In this document: one piece after another, positions 33,825 through 42,548 of the stretch
Layout of the letters: each line of letters starts with the position of its first letter
How positions within the stretch are numbered: position 1 is the first letter of the stretch
Virus record (IMG/VR): IMGVR_UViG_3300025138_010082
Coordinates: 1 to 55,299 of that record
Source of the DNA: a virus
Length of the DNA: 55,299 nt
Direction: 5' to 3' (one strand)
Notes under the pieces: generated by a model
Seen by the model: the letters and a program-made list of their open reading frames with translations, nothing else
Told to the model about the DNA's origin: nothing
Databases searched by the model: none
Translations under genes and position numbers: made by a program

Positions 33825-33853
33825 AAGATACGAAAGATAATTAGCTTAGCCAA
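33825..33853 (-). promoter_or_regulatory. Promoter TTG-N20-TATCTT for the Cas4-like nuclease
   Basis: Minus-strand TTG (33853-33851) and TATCTT (33830-33825) with exactly 20 bases between, spacer ending in CTTTCG. It shares TTGG, the spacing and the TCG-TATCTT core with the elements at 974, 6452 and 42346. The ATG at 33818 begins only seven bases after the -7 box, so the transcript may be nearly leaderless. Confidence 0.65.
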
Positions 33854-33856
33854 GTT

Positions 33857-34219
33857 TTATTTGAATTTCTTTTGAGAAACTATTTGAGCTATAATACCAT
33901 AAACTGACAAGTCTTGGTATGTGTCTAATGATGATTCACCCACAGTGTCTGGTTCACCATTTACTACTAATTGTTTTAGACGTTGAATTTTATCATTCAT
34001 TCTAAACCATAAACCTGTTAATGCTAACTTTACATCACTATCTGTGTCTAAATTAGTGCCAACATTAATGTTACTAGTACCGTAATTACGATGTTTTTTA
34101 CAGAACAAAATATATTGTTCCATCATAATTTTTTTATATTCAGTAGTTATATCGGGATAATTATCCTCACACCATTTTACTGCTTCGTTGTCTTTTTCGG
34201 TAAATTTTAAATTATCCAT
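33857..34219 (-). CDS. DUF1599-like protein (nucleotide-modification-associated, MazG-like helical)
   Basis: A 120-residue protein. CKKHRNYGTSNINVGTN, then DVKLALTGLWFRMNDKIQRL, GESSLDTYQDLSVYGIIAQI follow the DUF1599 pattern (H-x-x-YG, K-x2-R-x-x-L, E-S-x2-D-x3-D). That family is an all-alpha protein often found near nucleotide-processing genes in phages and thought to act on nucleotides. The match is by eye. The start overlaps the upstream stop by eight bases. Confidence 0.6.
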   Translation of the reverse strand: MDNLKFTEKDNEAVKWCEDNYPDITTEYKKIMMEQYILFCKKHRNYGTSNINVGTNLDTDSDVKLALTGLWFRMNDKIQRLKQLVVNGEPDTVGESSLDTYQDLSVYGIIAQIVSQKKFK

Positions 34220-34460
34220 TTATTTGTTCTTTATTAAATAAGCTAGATCCATCATGATATTCATTTAAAACATCTAATCTGTCTCTTGATTCTGTTAGTT
34301 TGTCTAGTGCTTTGCTTGCTTCTTTTAAAAAATGTTCTGTTGTGTGTTCCCCTATAGCTACTGCTTTAGTAAAACACATGTCTAATGTTAACAGTGCTTC
34401 ATTAATTCTTGCTTCACATTCACTTTTAAGTGCGTTGTATAGTCTTTCTTGATGGTTCAT
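34212..34460 (-). CDS. Hypothetical helical protein
   Basis: An 82-residue, all-helical charged protein starting MNHQERLYNALKSECEARIN. No domain recognised. It overlaps the clamp-loader small subunit gene by 35 bases, with no better start inside the frame. Confidence 0.5.
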   Translation of the reverse strand: MNHQERLYNALKSECEARINEALLTLDMCFTKAVAIGEHTTEHFLKEASKALDKLTESRDRLDVLNEYHDGSSLFNKEQING

Positions 34461-34848
34461 TTTTATAATTTTTTATTATTGATTTTATTGTTTTTTTATC
34501 TAATATATTTAAATAATCGTATGCTTCTCTTATACTAACTTTAAAATGTATAGCCAAATATTCTGCTTTTTCTTTATCTTTTTTACTTTTTTCTCCCTTA
34601 ATCCACTTGTAAAATTTAAATTTAGTTGGTAAAAGGTTAAAGTATAAGTTGAATACCTCTTTTTGAGACAACACTTGGTTTAAACCTGTGTAATTTTGAA
34701 CCATATTAACTATGTTAAGATAATTTGGATTAAAACTCAAAGTCTTATTAATTATAAAAACATTAAATGACTTTTTCTCTTCATCATTAAAATCCTCCCA
34801 ACGTCGTTGTTTAGTATGTAAATTTTTAACGTGTTCAAATGGGTTCAT
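34426..34848 (-). CDS. gp62: Clamp loader small subunit (T4 gp62-like)
   Basis: A 140-residue protein that joins gp44 ATPase to load the sliding clamp. It resembles T4 gp62 in segments: FIINKTLSFNPNYLNIVNMV (T4 has ALSQFPECMP), FNLLPTKFKFYKWIKGE (T4 VPRGKRYGKWAK), and AIHFKVSIREAYDYLNIL (T4 AKRYQVNTNDAINYKSIL). Gene order gp45-gp44-gp62 is that of T4, with small genes inserted. T4 gp62 is 187 residues; this version is shorter at both ends. Confidence 0.75.
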   Translation of the reverse strand: MNPFEHVKNLHTKQRRWEDFNDEEKKSFNVFIINKTLSFNPNYLNIVNMVQNYTGLNQVLSQKEVFNLYFNLLPTKFKFYKWIKGEKSKKDKEKAEYLAIHFKVSIREAYDYLNILDKKTIKSIIKNYKNEPSRKTIQRT

Positions 34849-35069
34849 TAGTCATTTTTAGGTAAAAATCCCTCATTAATATGACCACATTCTACACAAG
34901 CAAAAGCTTGAATTGGTATCATAGTCTCTTGTCCTGTAGGTGATAGTAAAGCTGATAGTTTTCTCATTTTTAATATTTGGGTAAAAACATCATGCCCGCA
35001 CTTATCACAAGTGATTTCAGTTGTTTGACTAAAATCTATGTTCATTTGTTGTTGTTGTGGATTATTCAT
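34848..35069 (-). CDS. Small zinc-ribbon protein
   Basis: A 73-residue protein with ITCDKCGHDVF and FACVECGHINEGF, two C-x2-C-G-H knuckles that together form a zinc ribbon. Phage proteins of this type exist without a defined role; nucleic acid binding is likely. It ends one base into the gp62 start, so both are probably co-translated. Confidence 0.7.
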   Translation of the reverse strand: MNNPQQQQMNIDFSQTTEITCDKCGHDVFTQILKMRKLSALLSPTGQETMIPIQAFACVECGHINEGFLPKND

Positions 35070-35115
35070 CTTCTTTTATCTCTTTAAAATTATTTTCTGC
35101 TTCGATTTTTTAGGT

Positions 35116-35277
35116 TTAATGGTAAAAACCAAGATCTGAAGCTTCATGTTTGTTATTTTCTACTTCAATTTTATCGTAATGTATAAAATTTTTAATCATT
35201 TGGGGTAAGGATTCAAGAAGTTCTATTTGGTTTTCTTCTAATTCTTTAACTTTAACTATTAATTCTTCATTACTCAT
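35116..35277 (-). CDS. Hypothetical small helical protein
   Basis: I prefer the ATG at 35277 (53 residues, starting MSNEELIVKVKELEENQIEL), which overlaps the upstream stop in ATGAGTAA, over a longer frame that would overlap bS21 by 44 bases. One coiled-coil-like helix then FIHYDKIEVENN. No function seen. Confidence 0.5.
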   Translation of the reverse strand: MSNEELIVKVKELEENQIELLESLPQMIKNFIHYDKIEVENNKHEASDLGFYH

Positions 35278-35458
35278 TATCTTGTTGTTTTTTGAGTTTT
35301 CTAATTGCTTCATCTTTTTTTACTTTTCTTTTTGCTGAAGGTTTAGTGTAATTTTTACGTTCTCTAATTTCTTTTAAAACTTGTGTGTCTTTAAATTTAC
35401 TTTTAAAATGTTTTAGGGCTTTACTTATATTCCCCTTTATTACTGGTATTTTTAACAT
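35270..35458 (-). CDS. rpsU: Ribosomal protein bS21
   Basis: A 62-residue protein with the bS21 pattern: IPVIKGNISKALKHFKSKF, TQVLKEIRER, NYTKPSAKRKVKKDEAIRKL. bS21 sits on the 30S platform near the 3' end of 16S rRNA. Length equals bacterial bS21 (~60-70). In Bacteroidota it helps hide the anti-Shine-Dalgarno sequence. The 22 bases before its ATG contain no Shine-Dalgarno-like run. Its gene overlaps the gp44 stop by seven bases, so expression is tied to the clamp loader. The phage copy may replace host bS21 and shift translation; that role is inferred. Confidence 0.88.
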   Translation of the reverse strand: MLKIPVIKGNISKALKHFKSKFKDTQVLKEIRERKNYTKPSAKRKVKKDEAIRKLKKQQDNE

Positions 35459-36360
35459 AAATTTATTAGTTTATTTAACATTGCAGCTACACAAATTTCT
35501 TTTTCTAGCACAAATGTATATTCATATTGGTACTTAGCAATAATAAGTATTGCTTCACCTTCTTTATCACCAAACAATGTAGAGGATTTATCGTAAATAT
35601 ACTTAAATAAATCGTCAAATTCTCGTGAACCTGAATCTGCTAATATTTGTCTAATTTCTGACAATTTAGCTTTTCTAATTAATGCGTCAACTACCAAACC
35701 ACCTAATTGTGTGTTTTTTAGTGATGCATCGTCAATTTTAATTTGACCATCAACGATAGAACCCTGTATTGTATTAACTATTTTTCTAATGTCAGGGTAA
35801 TGTGTGTCTACAACAGAAAGTACATTATCCGTGTTGTTTTTAGTGTTGATTTTTAATTCCTCTTTTACTGATATTTCACAAATTAAATCTATTACTTCAT
35901 CTTTTGAAGGTGGTGTAATTTCAAAGGTTTGACATCTACTCTGTAGTGGTGAAATTATACGTTCAAGATAATTACAAGTAAATATAAAACGAGTTGTTTT
36001 ACTACAAGATTCAATTGTGTTACGTAATGTTGCTTGTGCTTGTGGTGTAATGTAATCTGCTTCATCTAATATAACAATTTTAACATCATTAAAACTCATA
36101 CTTGAAGCAAATGGTATAATTTTATCTCTAATTGTGTCTATACCCCTTTCATCACTAGCATTAATATACAACAAATCACAATTTAAATTTTTAGCAATTA
36201 ATTTAGCTAACGTTGTTTTACCTGTGCCTGCAACCCCATGGAATAGTAGGTTTTGAATTGATCCTTGTTTAAGATAATCTGCTATCTTATTTTTAATCGT
36301 TTCATTACCTACATACTCCTCTAAAGTTTGTGGTCTATATTTTTCTACCCAAAGTTCCAT
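35452..36360 (-). CDS. gp44: Clamp loader large subunit (T4 gp44-like AAA+ ATPase)
   Basis: A 302-residue RFC-type ATPase. LWVEKYRPQTLEEYVGNE is the family start; FHGVAGTGKTTLAKLIAK is Walker A (residues 41-58); ILDEADYI Walker B; RFIFTCNYLERIISPLQSRC holds sensor 1 and the SRC arginine finger. With gp62 it opens and loads the gp45 clamp. The order gp45-...-gp44-gp62 matches T4, interrupted by chaperonin genes. Confidence 0.92.
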   Translation of the reverse strand: MELWVEKYRPQTLEEYVGNETIKNKIADYLKQGSIQNLLFHGVAGTGKTTLAKLIAKNLNCDLLYINASDERGIDTIRDKIIPFASSMSFNDVKIVILDEADYITPQAQATLRNTIESCSKTTRFIFTCNYLERIISPLQSRCQTFEITPPSKDEVIDLICEISVKEELKINTKNNTDNVLSVVDTHYPDIRKIVNTIQGSIVDGQIKIDDASLKNTQLGGLVVDALIRKAKLSEIRQILADSGSREFDDLFKYIYDKSSTLFGDKEGEAILIIAKYQYEYTFVLEKEICVAAMLNKLINLC

Positions 36361-36564
36361 TTATTTTTTAAAAAATTGTTTACAAAATGATATACAAAAC
36401 CAAAGAAGTGCTATTGGCCAAATTACAACCGCTATTAATCTTTGGTCCCACCCCCAATCTACATTAGGGGTGAGATAATTTTTTTCTTTAAGCTTAGTCA
36501 TTACTATATCCATTATGAATATAAAAGCAAAACCTACAAATATATAATTTAATATCATATCCAT
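36361..36564 (-). CDS. Small membrane protein
   Basis: A 67-residue protein with two hydrophobic spans (ILNYIFVGFAFIFIMDIVM and LIAVVIWPIALLWFCISF) around a polar loop containing NVDWGWDQR. It lies between groEL and gp44 with single-base contacts on both sides. Function unknown. Confidence 0.6.
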   Translation of the reverse strand: MDMILNYIFVGFAFIFIMDIVMTKLKEKNYLTPNVDWGWDQRLIAVVIWPIALLWFCISFCKQFFKK

Positions 36565-38195
36565 TACATTCCTCCCATCATTGCCATAGGATCCGCTTCA
36601 TCTTTACTCTTAGGATCATCGACTATTGTACATTCTGTTATTAACATTGTTCCTGCAACTGACACTGCATTTTCTAATGCTGTTCTTGTTACTTTTGTTG
36701 GATCTATAATACCTTCTTTAATCATATCCACATATTCTTTAGTTTTAATATTATAACCTAAAAAATTACCTTCTACATTAGATAAAATACTATGATACTT
36801 GTCAATACCTGCGTTTTTAAGAATCTGAATGAATGGCTTTTCAATAGCATTCATTAATATTTCTGACCCAATTGCTTCATCACCTTCACAAATTAGTTGA
36901 TTAGCTGTTTGTAATCTGTTTTTAGCTTCTAACAAAGCAACTCCACCACCTGCAACAATACCTTCATCTAAGGCAGCTCTTGTAGCATGTAATGCATCGT
37001 CAACTCTATCTTTCTTTTCTTTCATTTCAGTTTCAGTAAATCCACCTACATTAATTACAGCAACACCACCAGCCATTTTAGCTAATCTTTGTTGTAATTG
37101 TTCTACTGCGTAATTACTGTCTGCTCTTTCGATTTGATCTTTAACTTCTTCTAAACGAGCTGTAATTGCTTCTTCAGTACCACTACCGTCTACAATAGTT
37201 GTTCTTTCTTTTTCAATTGTAATTCCCCTTGAAGTACCTAATTGGTCAAAGGTAATTTTATCTAAACGATGTCCTTTTTGTTTAGAAATAACTGTACCGC
37301 CTGTTAAGACAGCAATATCTTCCAAAATGTGGGTTCTTCTTTCTCCAAAGTCAGGTGCCTTAACAGCACAACATTTTAAGATACCTCTCATTTTATTTAC
37401 AATCATAGCTGCTAATGCTTCACCATCAATATCTTCTGCAATAATAAGCATTGATTTGTTTTGTTGTGAAACTCCTTCTAAAATTGGTAATAATTCTTTT
37501 ACTTGACTAATTCTACCATCATAAATTAAAATATACGGATCATCTAACTGTGCTTGCATTGTTGAGTTGTCAGTTACAAAATATGGTGATTTATAACCTC
37601 TGTCAAATTGCATACCTTCAACCGTTTCTAATGTTGTTTCATATGATTTACTTTCTTCAACTGTAACAACACCATCTAAACCTACTTTATCAATTGCAGC
37701 AGCAATTAAATTACCTACTTCTTCATCATTATTAGCTGAAATAGTAGCAACTTGTTTAATTTGTTCTTCTGATGCAATGTCAGTAGACATTTCTTTTAAA
37801 TGTTTAACAATTTCTTTAGCTGTTTTATCCATACCTCTCTTAATAGCAACTGCATTGTGTTTTTGAGATAAATTTGTATGGTTCATACCTTCTGCAATTA
37901 ATTCTTTAGCTAGTAATGTGGATGTTGTTGTACCATCACCTGCTGTGTCACCTGTTTGAATAGCTGCTTGTTTTACCATTTGTGCACCTAAATTTTCAAC
38001 TGGATCCTTTAATGTAACTGTTTTTGCAACTGTAACACCATCTTTAGTTGATTGGGGTAAATTGCCACCTTGTTGTGCAATTATTACGTTACGCCCATTT
38101 GGTCCTAAGGTTACAACAACTGCATTTGCTAATTGTTCAACACCACTTAATAATTTTGCTCTTGAATCAGAGCCTGTTTCGATAATTTTACTCAT
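36564..38195 (-). CDS. groEL: GroEL chaperonin
   Basis: A 543-residue full-length chaperonin. [16 protein letters not shown] (nucleotide P-loop), [20 protein letters not shown] (catalytic Asp region), [20 protein letters not shown], and the end [10 protein letters not shown] with the GGM tail are all as in bacterial GroEL. It folds proteins in the cytoplasm with GroES. The ATG overlaps the groES stop in ATGAGTAA. Having both parts of the chaperonin is uncommon in phages; T4 itself encodes only the co-chaperonin gp31. Probable use: folding the major capsid protein. Confidence 0.97.
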   Translation of the reverse strand: MSKIIETGSDSRAKLLSGVEQLANAVVVTLGPNGRNVIIAQQGGNLPQSTKDGVTVAKTVTLKDPVENLGAQMVKQAAIQTGDTAGDGTTTSTLLAKELIAEGMNHTNLSQKHNAVAIKRGMDKTAKEIVKHLKEMSTDIASEEQIKQVATISANNDEEVGNLIAAAIDKVGLDGVVTVEESKSYETTLETVEGMQFDRGYKSPYFVTDNSTMQAQLDDPYILIYDGRISQVKELLPILEGVSQQNKSMLIIAEDIDGEALAAMIVNKMRGILKCCAVKAPDFGERRTHILEDIAVLTGGTVISKQKGHRLDKITFDQLGTSRGITIEKERTTIVDGSGTEEAITARLEEVKDQIERADSNYAVEQLQQRLAKMAGGVAVINVGGFTETEMKEKKDRVDDALHATRAALDEGIVAGGGVALLEAKNRLQTANQLICEGDEAIGSEILMNAIEKPFIQILKNAGIDKYHSILSNVEGNFLGYNIKTKEYVDMIKEGIIDPTKVTRTALENAVSVAGTMLITECTIVDDPKSKDEADPMAMMGGM

Positions 38196-38502
38196 TGTCT
38201 TCTTTTTGTTTAATAATTCCTAATACATCACTTTCTCCTGCTATGAGATATGTTTCATTTTCTATTTCTACTTTTTGGGCACCAAATTTAGGTACCATAA
38301 CTGTAGCTCCTACTTCTAATCTGTTTGGTATTAAAGTACCATCAGTACTAATTCTACCAGGGCCTACAGCTAATACTGTTCCCATTTCTGGTCTTTCACC
38401 ACCTGCATCAGGTATAATGATATTTCCATACGTTTGTTCTCCTTCTTCTTGTGGGAGAATTACAATTTTGTCACCTAAAGGTATAATTGGACTTTCTGTC
38501 AT
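38188..38502 (-). CDS. groES: GroES co-chaperonin
   Basis: A 104-residue co-chaperonin: IPLGDKIVILPQEEGEQTYG, NIIIPDAGGERPEMGTVLAV (mobile loop and start of the core), VGATVMVPKFGA, YLIAGESDVLGII. Slightly longer than the bacterial average. It caps GroEL encoded by the next gene; eight-base overlap suggests balanced synthesis. Confidence 0.93.
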   Translation of the reverse strand: MTESPIIPLGDKIVILPQEEGEQTYGNIIIPDAGGERPEMGTVLAVGPGRISTDGTLIPNRLEVGATVMVPKFGAQKVEIENETYLIAGESDVLGIIKQKEDNE

Positions 38503-38503
38503 T

Positions 38504-38779
38504 TTAAATGTTTTTAAAAGGTTCTGTTAATTTATTTTTAATGTTATTAAAGCTTTCTATAAAGCCCGCTAATGTATAATTTTCTTTTCGATTAGCCAAA
38601 CTCATTCGTGATACTCTTAAAATAGCTGTGTCTAATTGTGCGTAATACCCTAATGGTTTGTTTTTATCTGTGTCTATTAAAACATATTGATCCTCTTCTA
38701 CTTGAATTTCATAGGGAGCGATAGCTGGATCTTTAATCATGCTCATTCTTTTAGTTTGTCCTTTTTGTCTTCCTTTCAT
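38504..38779 (-). CDS. Hypothetical phage protein
   Basis: A 91-residue protein: basic start MKGRQKGQTKRMSMI, then IAPYEIQVEEDQYVLIDTDK and a helical rest ending SFNNIKNKLTEPFKNI. I have a faint memory of similar small phage proteins near replication genes, with no function. It ends one base before groES. Confidence 0.55.
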   Translation of the reverse strand: MKGRQKGQTKRMSMIKDPAIAPYEIQVEEDQYVLIDTDKNKPLGYYAQLDTAILRVSRMSLANRKENYTLAGFIESFNNIKNKLTEPFKNI

Positions 38780-38789
38780 AACTTTTATT

Positions 38790-38954
38790 TTAATTATTTA
38801 TAATTCCTTTACCTAATATTAATGGAGAATCATCTTTGTGCATCAACACATGGATGCAGTTATTAAATTCCTTAATAATTAGTTGTTTATCTTTATATGA
38901 CTTATAATTTTTATAAACATATTCTGTAATTTGCTGTTTAATTTCTTTACTCAT
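38790..38954 (-). CDS. Small hypothetical protein (54 aa)
   Basis: Translated by hand: 54 residues starting MSKEIKQQITEYVYKNYKSY, with a helical first half and INNC-like polar end. It starts three bases after the gp45 stop and fills the whole gap before the next gene, so it is probably real. Function unknown. Confidence 0.55.
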   Translation of the reverse strand: MSKEIKQQITEYVYKNYKSYKDKQLIIKEFNNCIHVLMHKDDSPLILGKGIINN

Positions 38955-38957
38955 ACC

Positions 38958-39683
38958 TTAATTATTTTCTTGTTTTCTTACTAAATAATATCCTGTAAAT
39001 AAACTATCACCATGTTGTAAATGTGCGTCTAATAAACCTTTCTTATTAATACGAATTTCACCTGTATGGTAATCTTTATTTGCTTTTAATATTTCTTTCA
39101 TTAAATTAGAATCAAATGGTATAGCTCCAAATGATTCATTAATAGTTGCATTTTCTACTGTAAATTCAATTGTATTTGTAATATTTGTACCAACTGTAAA
39201 TACTAATTCTTCACCTGTAAAACCCTCTCGAGTTTCTACTGTAAATATGTCTAATTCACTTAATGCATCTTTTGACTTAACGAATCTAGTAATAAATTCA
39301 TCACTAATGCTAAAAGATACACTCCATTCATCTGAATTGCTACTTACATCTGGCACATTTGGTATTACAGCAGGATCTGCGAGATTAAATTTTATGTCAT
39401 AATTTGTATCTGCCATATTAAGCTTAGAGCTTGTAGCATCAACTAAAATGTCTCCATCTAAAATATTTAAACACTTAATAAGCTGTGATGTGTTAAAAAT
39501 ACCATAATCACCTGGTTTAAGACCAATTTCTTTTCTATAGTCTACATATCCTACTAGATTTTTAGAATCATTAATAAAATGAATAATTAATTTTTCATCT
39601 GTGATGATCCATTTAACTTTTTCAATATTATTACCTAATGAATATTTGGACACAATGTCCGATATAACCTTTTTATTTATCAT
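38958..39683 (-). CDS. gp45: Sliding clamp (T4 gp45-like)
   Basis: A 241-residue protein of clamp size (T4 gp45 is 228). It has the two-domain beta-rich pattern: LIIHFINDSKNLVGYVDY, LKPGDYGIFNTSQLIKCLNI, later AIPFDSNLMKEILKANKDY and LFTGYYLVRKQ at the end. Position directly upstream of gp44-type genes and downstream of DNA polymerase supports the call. It tethers the polymerase to DNA. Confidence 0.85.
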   Translation of the reverse strand: MINKKVISDIVSKYSLGNNIEKVKWIITDEKLIIHFINDSKNLVGYVDYRKEIGLKPGDYGIFNTSQLIKCLNILDGDILVDATSSKLNMADTNYDIKFNLADPAVIPNVPDVSSNSDEWSVSFSISDEFITRFVKSKDALSELDIFTVETREGFTGEELVFTVGTNITNTIEFTVENATINESFGAIPFDSNLMKEILKANKDYHTGEIRINKKGLLDAHLQHGDSLFTGYYLVRKQENN

Positions 39684-39692
39684 ATAACCTTT

Positions 39693-42341
39693 TTAAAACT
39701 TAAAAAATTGTTGAACATACGTATTTAGTGTTAAATTTCCCCAACCGAGATCTTGATAAAATGACTCTAATTTGTTCTTCAGTATCGTATCAAAAGATCT
39801 TGGTATATCCACATATTCTTCAATAAATTTACGAATAGGTAATGGCAAATCAAAATCTAAAAACCCCATAGTGTCAATTTTATATGGATTGTCTCTTAAA
39901 TAAACCCATTTAATTTTATCACCTTCTACAATTTGAGTGTGTTTTTTATCTAAATTTTTAAACTTAAGTAAGTCATTGTATCTTACAGCTGCTTTAACAC
40001 CTACAGGTGCTTTGTTTTCAAATTCACTAAATATACAATCTGCGCTAGCAGGGAGACCTGTGTATTTTTTTACATTTTTAACTCCTGTTGGTTTTGATAT
40101 TTTAACAAAGTCAATGTCTTTAAGTGATTCCTTAAATGCTAATATTTCTTTATCAATTTCTCCTCTTGTAGCACCAAATAGGATTTTATGTAATATTTCT
40201 TCAAAAAATGTTCTAAATAATGGTGGAAAATTAGACTTTTTAAAGTCAAGACCTTTTACGTCAATTTCATCACAAGGTACACCTTCTTTCTTTGTAATAT
40301 ACTGTGCATATCTACGTTTACCTGAAAAGAATGCAGAACGTATTGTACATTCCGTTTTCATTTCTAATCTGTGTTTGTCTACCGGGACATTGAATGCATC
40401 TAATGCAAGGTAATTATAATATTCGTTGATTTTCTTTTCATATTCTAATGACATTGCTTCAAGCTTGTCTGCTTTAACTGTTTCATCTAAATCATCAAAA
40501 TCCGGATTTAACTTACGTAATAATGGTTCAGCATTAACATAACATGAATCTGTGTCTTCATACACTACAACACTACTACATTCTTCATATCGTTGGCGAG
40601 GTGTGGTTCTAATTTCATAAACGTCTTTACCTGTTTCTAATGTTTCTTCAGCTGTCTTATTTATAAATGTACCTGAATCTTGAATGATTCTTTGTCCTGT
40701 AAGTGTAATACCTTCACTTAATAATACAGACCCATATCTAAACGTAGGTAATGCAGTAGCACCATACAATGAATTAAGTAAAATTTTCATTGTATATTGA
40801 CGTAAATGGTTTAAATCACCTTCTTCTTTATTACCTGCTTTGTATGCTTTTTTCATAGCATTTTTATATTCAACTCTTTCGTCAAACCATTTGCTAAGTA
40901 CAACTGACAATGTAGACGGTTTGTCTGTTCTAAACATTACACCATTAGCTGTAATTGCTAGATTATTTTGTTTGATTAATGCTAATATTTCACCAACAGA
41001 CAATATCTTTTTTCTTCGTTGTAAGTTTTCAACTTCAAATTCATCCTTAGGATCCATTTTTTTAAGATCATTAAGAGCTAAACGATTATTTCTATCATCT
41101 AATGTTACAAGTCGTCCTACTAATGTTTCTCTACCAATGTTAAGAGACATAATAATTGAGGGATACAGTGAAGTTAAATCTTCATCGAACATGTAATTAT
41201 AAATGCCCGTTTTGGGGCAAAATAAATAACCCCCAGCGTACGATAATTTATTTCCATCTGCATCTTCCTTTATAATTGGGTTAGGATCTTTATTAGGTGG
41301 GATAATTTCTTCACCTAACAAGTAAGCTGATATGGCTCCATCTTGTGTTCTAGATGATTGATAAACTTCCTCATACACACATTTTCCTTTGTGTGATATG
41401 TTTTTGGTTAAATCTAAATATTTAAACTTTTCATCTAATTTTTTAAGTATTAAAACATCAACAAAATTATAATCTATAAACTTTTGTTTGTCTTCAGCGA
41501 ATAATCTGTCTAATGATCCGTCATATTCAATTTTCTTTTGGTTAACATACTTTTCACCTAAAGAATCTAATTTCATTGATGGTTCTTGTTGAAACGAATA
41601 TTTTTTATGTAACCGCATATAATCGAGTGACGTTACACCTGCAATTCTAATTGGTTGATCTGGATACCATCTTTTATCTCGTTCTTCAACTATTCTAATT
41701 GGTGACAAACGTTTTGCTGTACGTTCACCTAAACGATTTTTTATTCTGTAATAAATGTAGGGAATGTCAAAATAATCACTGTTATAACCTACTAAAATGT
41801 CAGGTGCTATGGCTTCTAATCTAGTTAAAAATACTTCAATTAAATCATTTTCTCTACTTACAGGAATAATTTCTCTACCATCCTGAATGCCTGCTTTAAT
41901 TTCACCTGTTTTGTCTAATATAACAATTGCCCATTGGTCTGTTTGTTTGTCCCACCAAGCAATTGATGTAATAGGTTTGGGTGCTAACGCAATGTATTCA
42001 GGTGTTAATGCACCACCCATTTCGATTTCAATGTCGAAAAATACTTCTCTATGAGTTTTAGAAGTTTCATCATTAGTACCATACTTGTCAATTAGAAACT
42101 TTGTGTGTATGTTTCCTCTAGTATGGTCTGTGTAATGTAAACCTTCAGTTTCTCTATTCCAATTGTAAATTTTCTTTAATGGTTCGTCTTTAAGACCCCA
42201 ATTAGTAGCGTGATATTGATCACATTCTTGATAACCATAATTTCGAAATTCTTCAACAGAATAACCTTCATCTGTCCATAAATGAACATCATAAACGTTC
42301 CAAACGTCAGGTTTTTTTACTACATAACAATTTTTATACAT
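39693..42341 (-). CDS. gp43: Family B DNA polymerase (T4 gp43-like)
   Basis: An 882-residue replicative polymerase with 3'-5' exonuclease. Exo I: FFDIEIEMGG (Asp103, Glu105). Exo II: LVGYNSDYFDIPYIYYR. Polymerase motif A: DEDLTSLYPSIIMSLNIG. Motif B region: RQYTMKILLNSLYGAT. Motif C: YEDTDSCYVN. KKRYA-like: FFSGKRRYAQYI. The last residues TYVQQFFKF form the clamp-binding peptide. T4 gp43 is 898 residues, so this is full length. It has its own promoter at 42346-42375 of the TTG-N20-TATATTG type. Confidence 0.97.
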   Translation of the reverse strand: MYKNCYVVKKPDVWNVYDVHLWTDEGYSVEEFRNYGYQECDQYHATNWGLKDEPLKKIYNWNRETEGLHYTDHTRGNIHTKFLIDKYGTNDETSKTHREVFFDIEIEMGGALTPEYIALAPKPITSIAWWDKQTDQWAIVILDKTGEIKAGIQDGREIIPVSRENDLIEVFLTRLEAIAPDILVGYNSDYFDIPYIYYRIKNRLGERTAKRLSPIRIVEERDKRWYPDQPIRIAGVTSLDYMRLHKKYSFQQEPSMKLDSLGEKYVNQKKIEYDGSLDRLFAEDKQKFIDYNFVDVLILKKLDEKFKYLDLTKNISHKGKCVYEEVYQSSRTQDGAISAYLLGEEIIPPNKDPNPIIKEDADGNKLSYAGGYLFCPKTGIYNYMFDEDLTSLYPSIIMSLNIGRETLVGRLVTLDDRNNRLALNDLKKMDPKDEFEVENLQRRKKILSVGEILALIKQNNLAITANGVMFRTDKPSTLSVVLSKWFDERVEYKNAMKKAYKAGNKEEGDLNHLRQYTMKILLNSLYGATALPTFRYGSVLLSEGITLTGQRIIQDSGTFINKTAEETLETGKDVYEIRTTPRQRYEECSSVVVYEDTDSCYVNAEPLLRKLNPDFDDLDETVKADKLEAMSLEYEKKINEYYNYLALDAFNVPVDKHRLEMKTECTIRSAFFSGKRRYAQYITKKEGVPCDEIDVKGLDFKKSNFPPLFRTFFEEILHKILFGATRGEIDKEILAFKESLKDIDFVKISKPTGVKNVKKYTGLPASADCIFSEFENKAPVGVKAAVRYNDLLKFKNLDKKHTQIVEGDKIKWVYLRDNPYKIDTMGFLDFDLPLPIRKFIEEYVDIPRSFDTILKNKLESFYQDLGWGNLTLNTYVQQFFKF

Positions 42342-42345
42342 ACGC

Positions 42346-42375
42346 CAATATACGAAGAATATTTTACTTCTCCAA
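42346..42375 (-). promoter_or_regulatory. Promoter for DNA polymerase, TTG-N20-TATATTG
   Basis: Minus-strand TTG (42375-42373), spacer of exactly 20 bases with GAGAAGTAAAATATTCTTCG, then TATATTG (42352-42346). It is the closest match to the ligase promoter (974-1003); they share nearly the whole 34-base string. The -7 box lies only four bases before the ATG at 42341, so the transcript would be leaderless or start upstream of the box. Confidence 0.7.
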
Positions 42376-42380
42376 ATTTT

Positions 42381-42548
42381 TTACACAAGTTCTTCAATTA
42401 TTCCTACTACTTCACTTAAAATTAAAAATGTAGTAGCCCAAAGTAAATTAAATGGTATACATGCGTATCCTGCTATGCGAATACCTGATTTAACAAAGCT
42501 AATTTGTTGGTGTAATTTAGGATCTGGTAGTTTATCTAAGTTCTTCAT
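42381..42548 (-). CDS. Small membrane protein (55 aa)
   Basis: Translated by hand: 55 residues, starting MKNLDKLPDPKLHQQISFVK, then one hydrophobic region (YACIPFNLLWATTFLILSEV) and IIEEL at the end. It overlaps the MazG-like gene by 17 bases and precedes the polymerase promoter. Real by size, charge pattern and fit; function unknown. Confidence 0.6.
   Translation of the reverse strand: MKNLDKLPDPKLHQQISFVKSGIRIAGYACIPFNLLWATTFLILSEVVGIIEELV

Noticed and set aside
39937-41196. Long plus-strand open frames opposite the DNA polymerase gene (158 and 118 codons)
   Set aside because: They lie antisense to a full polymerase with all motifs, show no domain and no promoter, and open antisense frames are expected in such AT-rich coding DNA.
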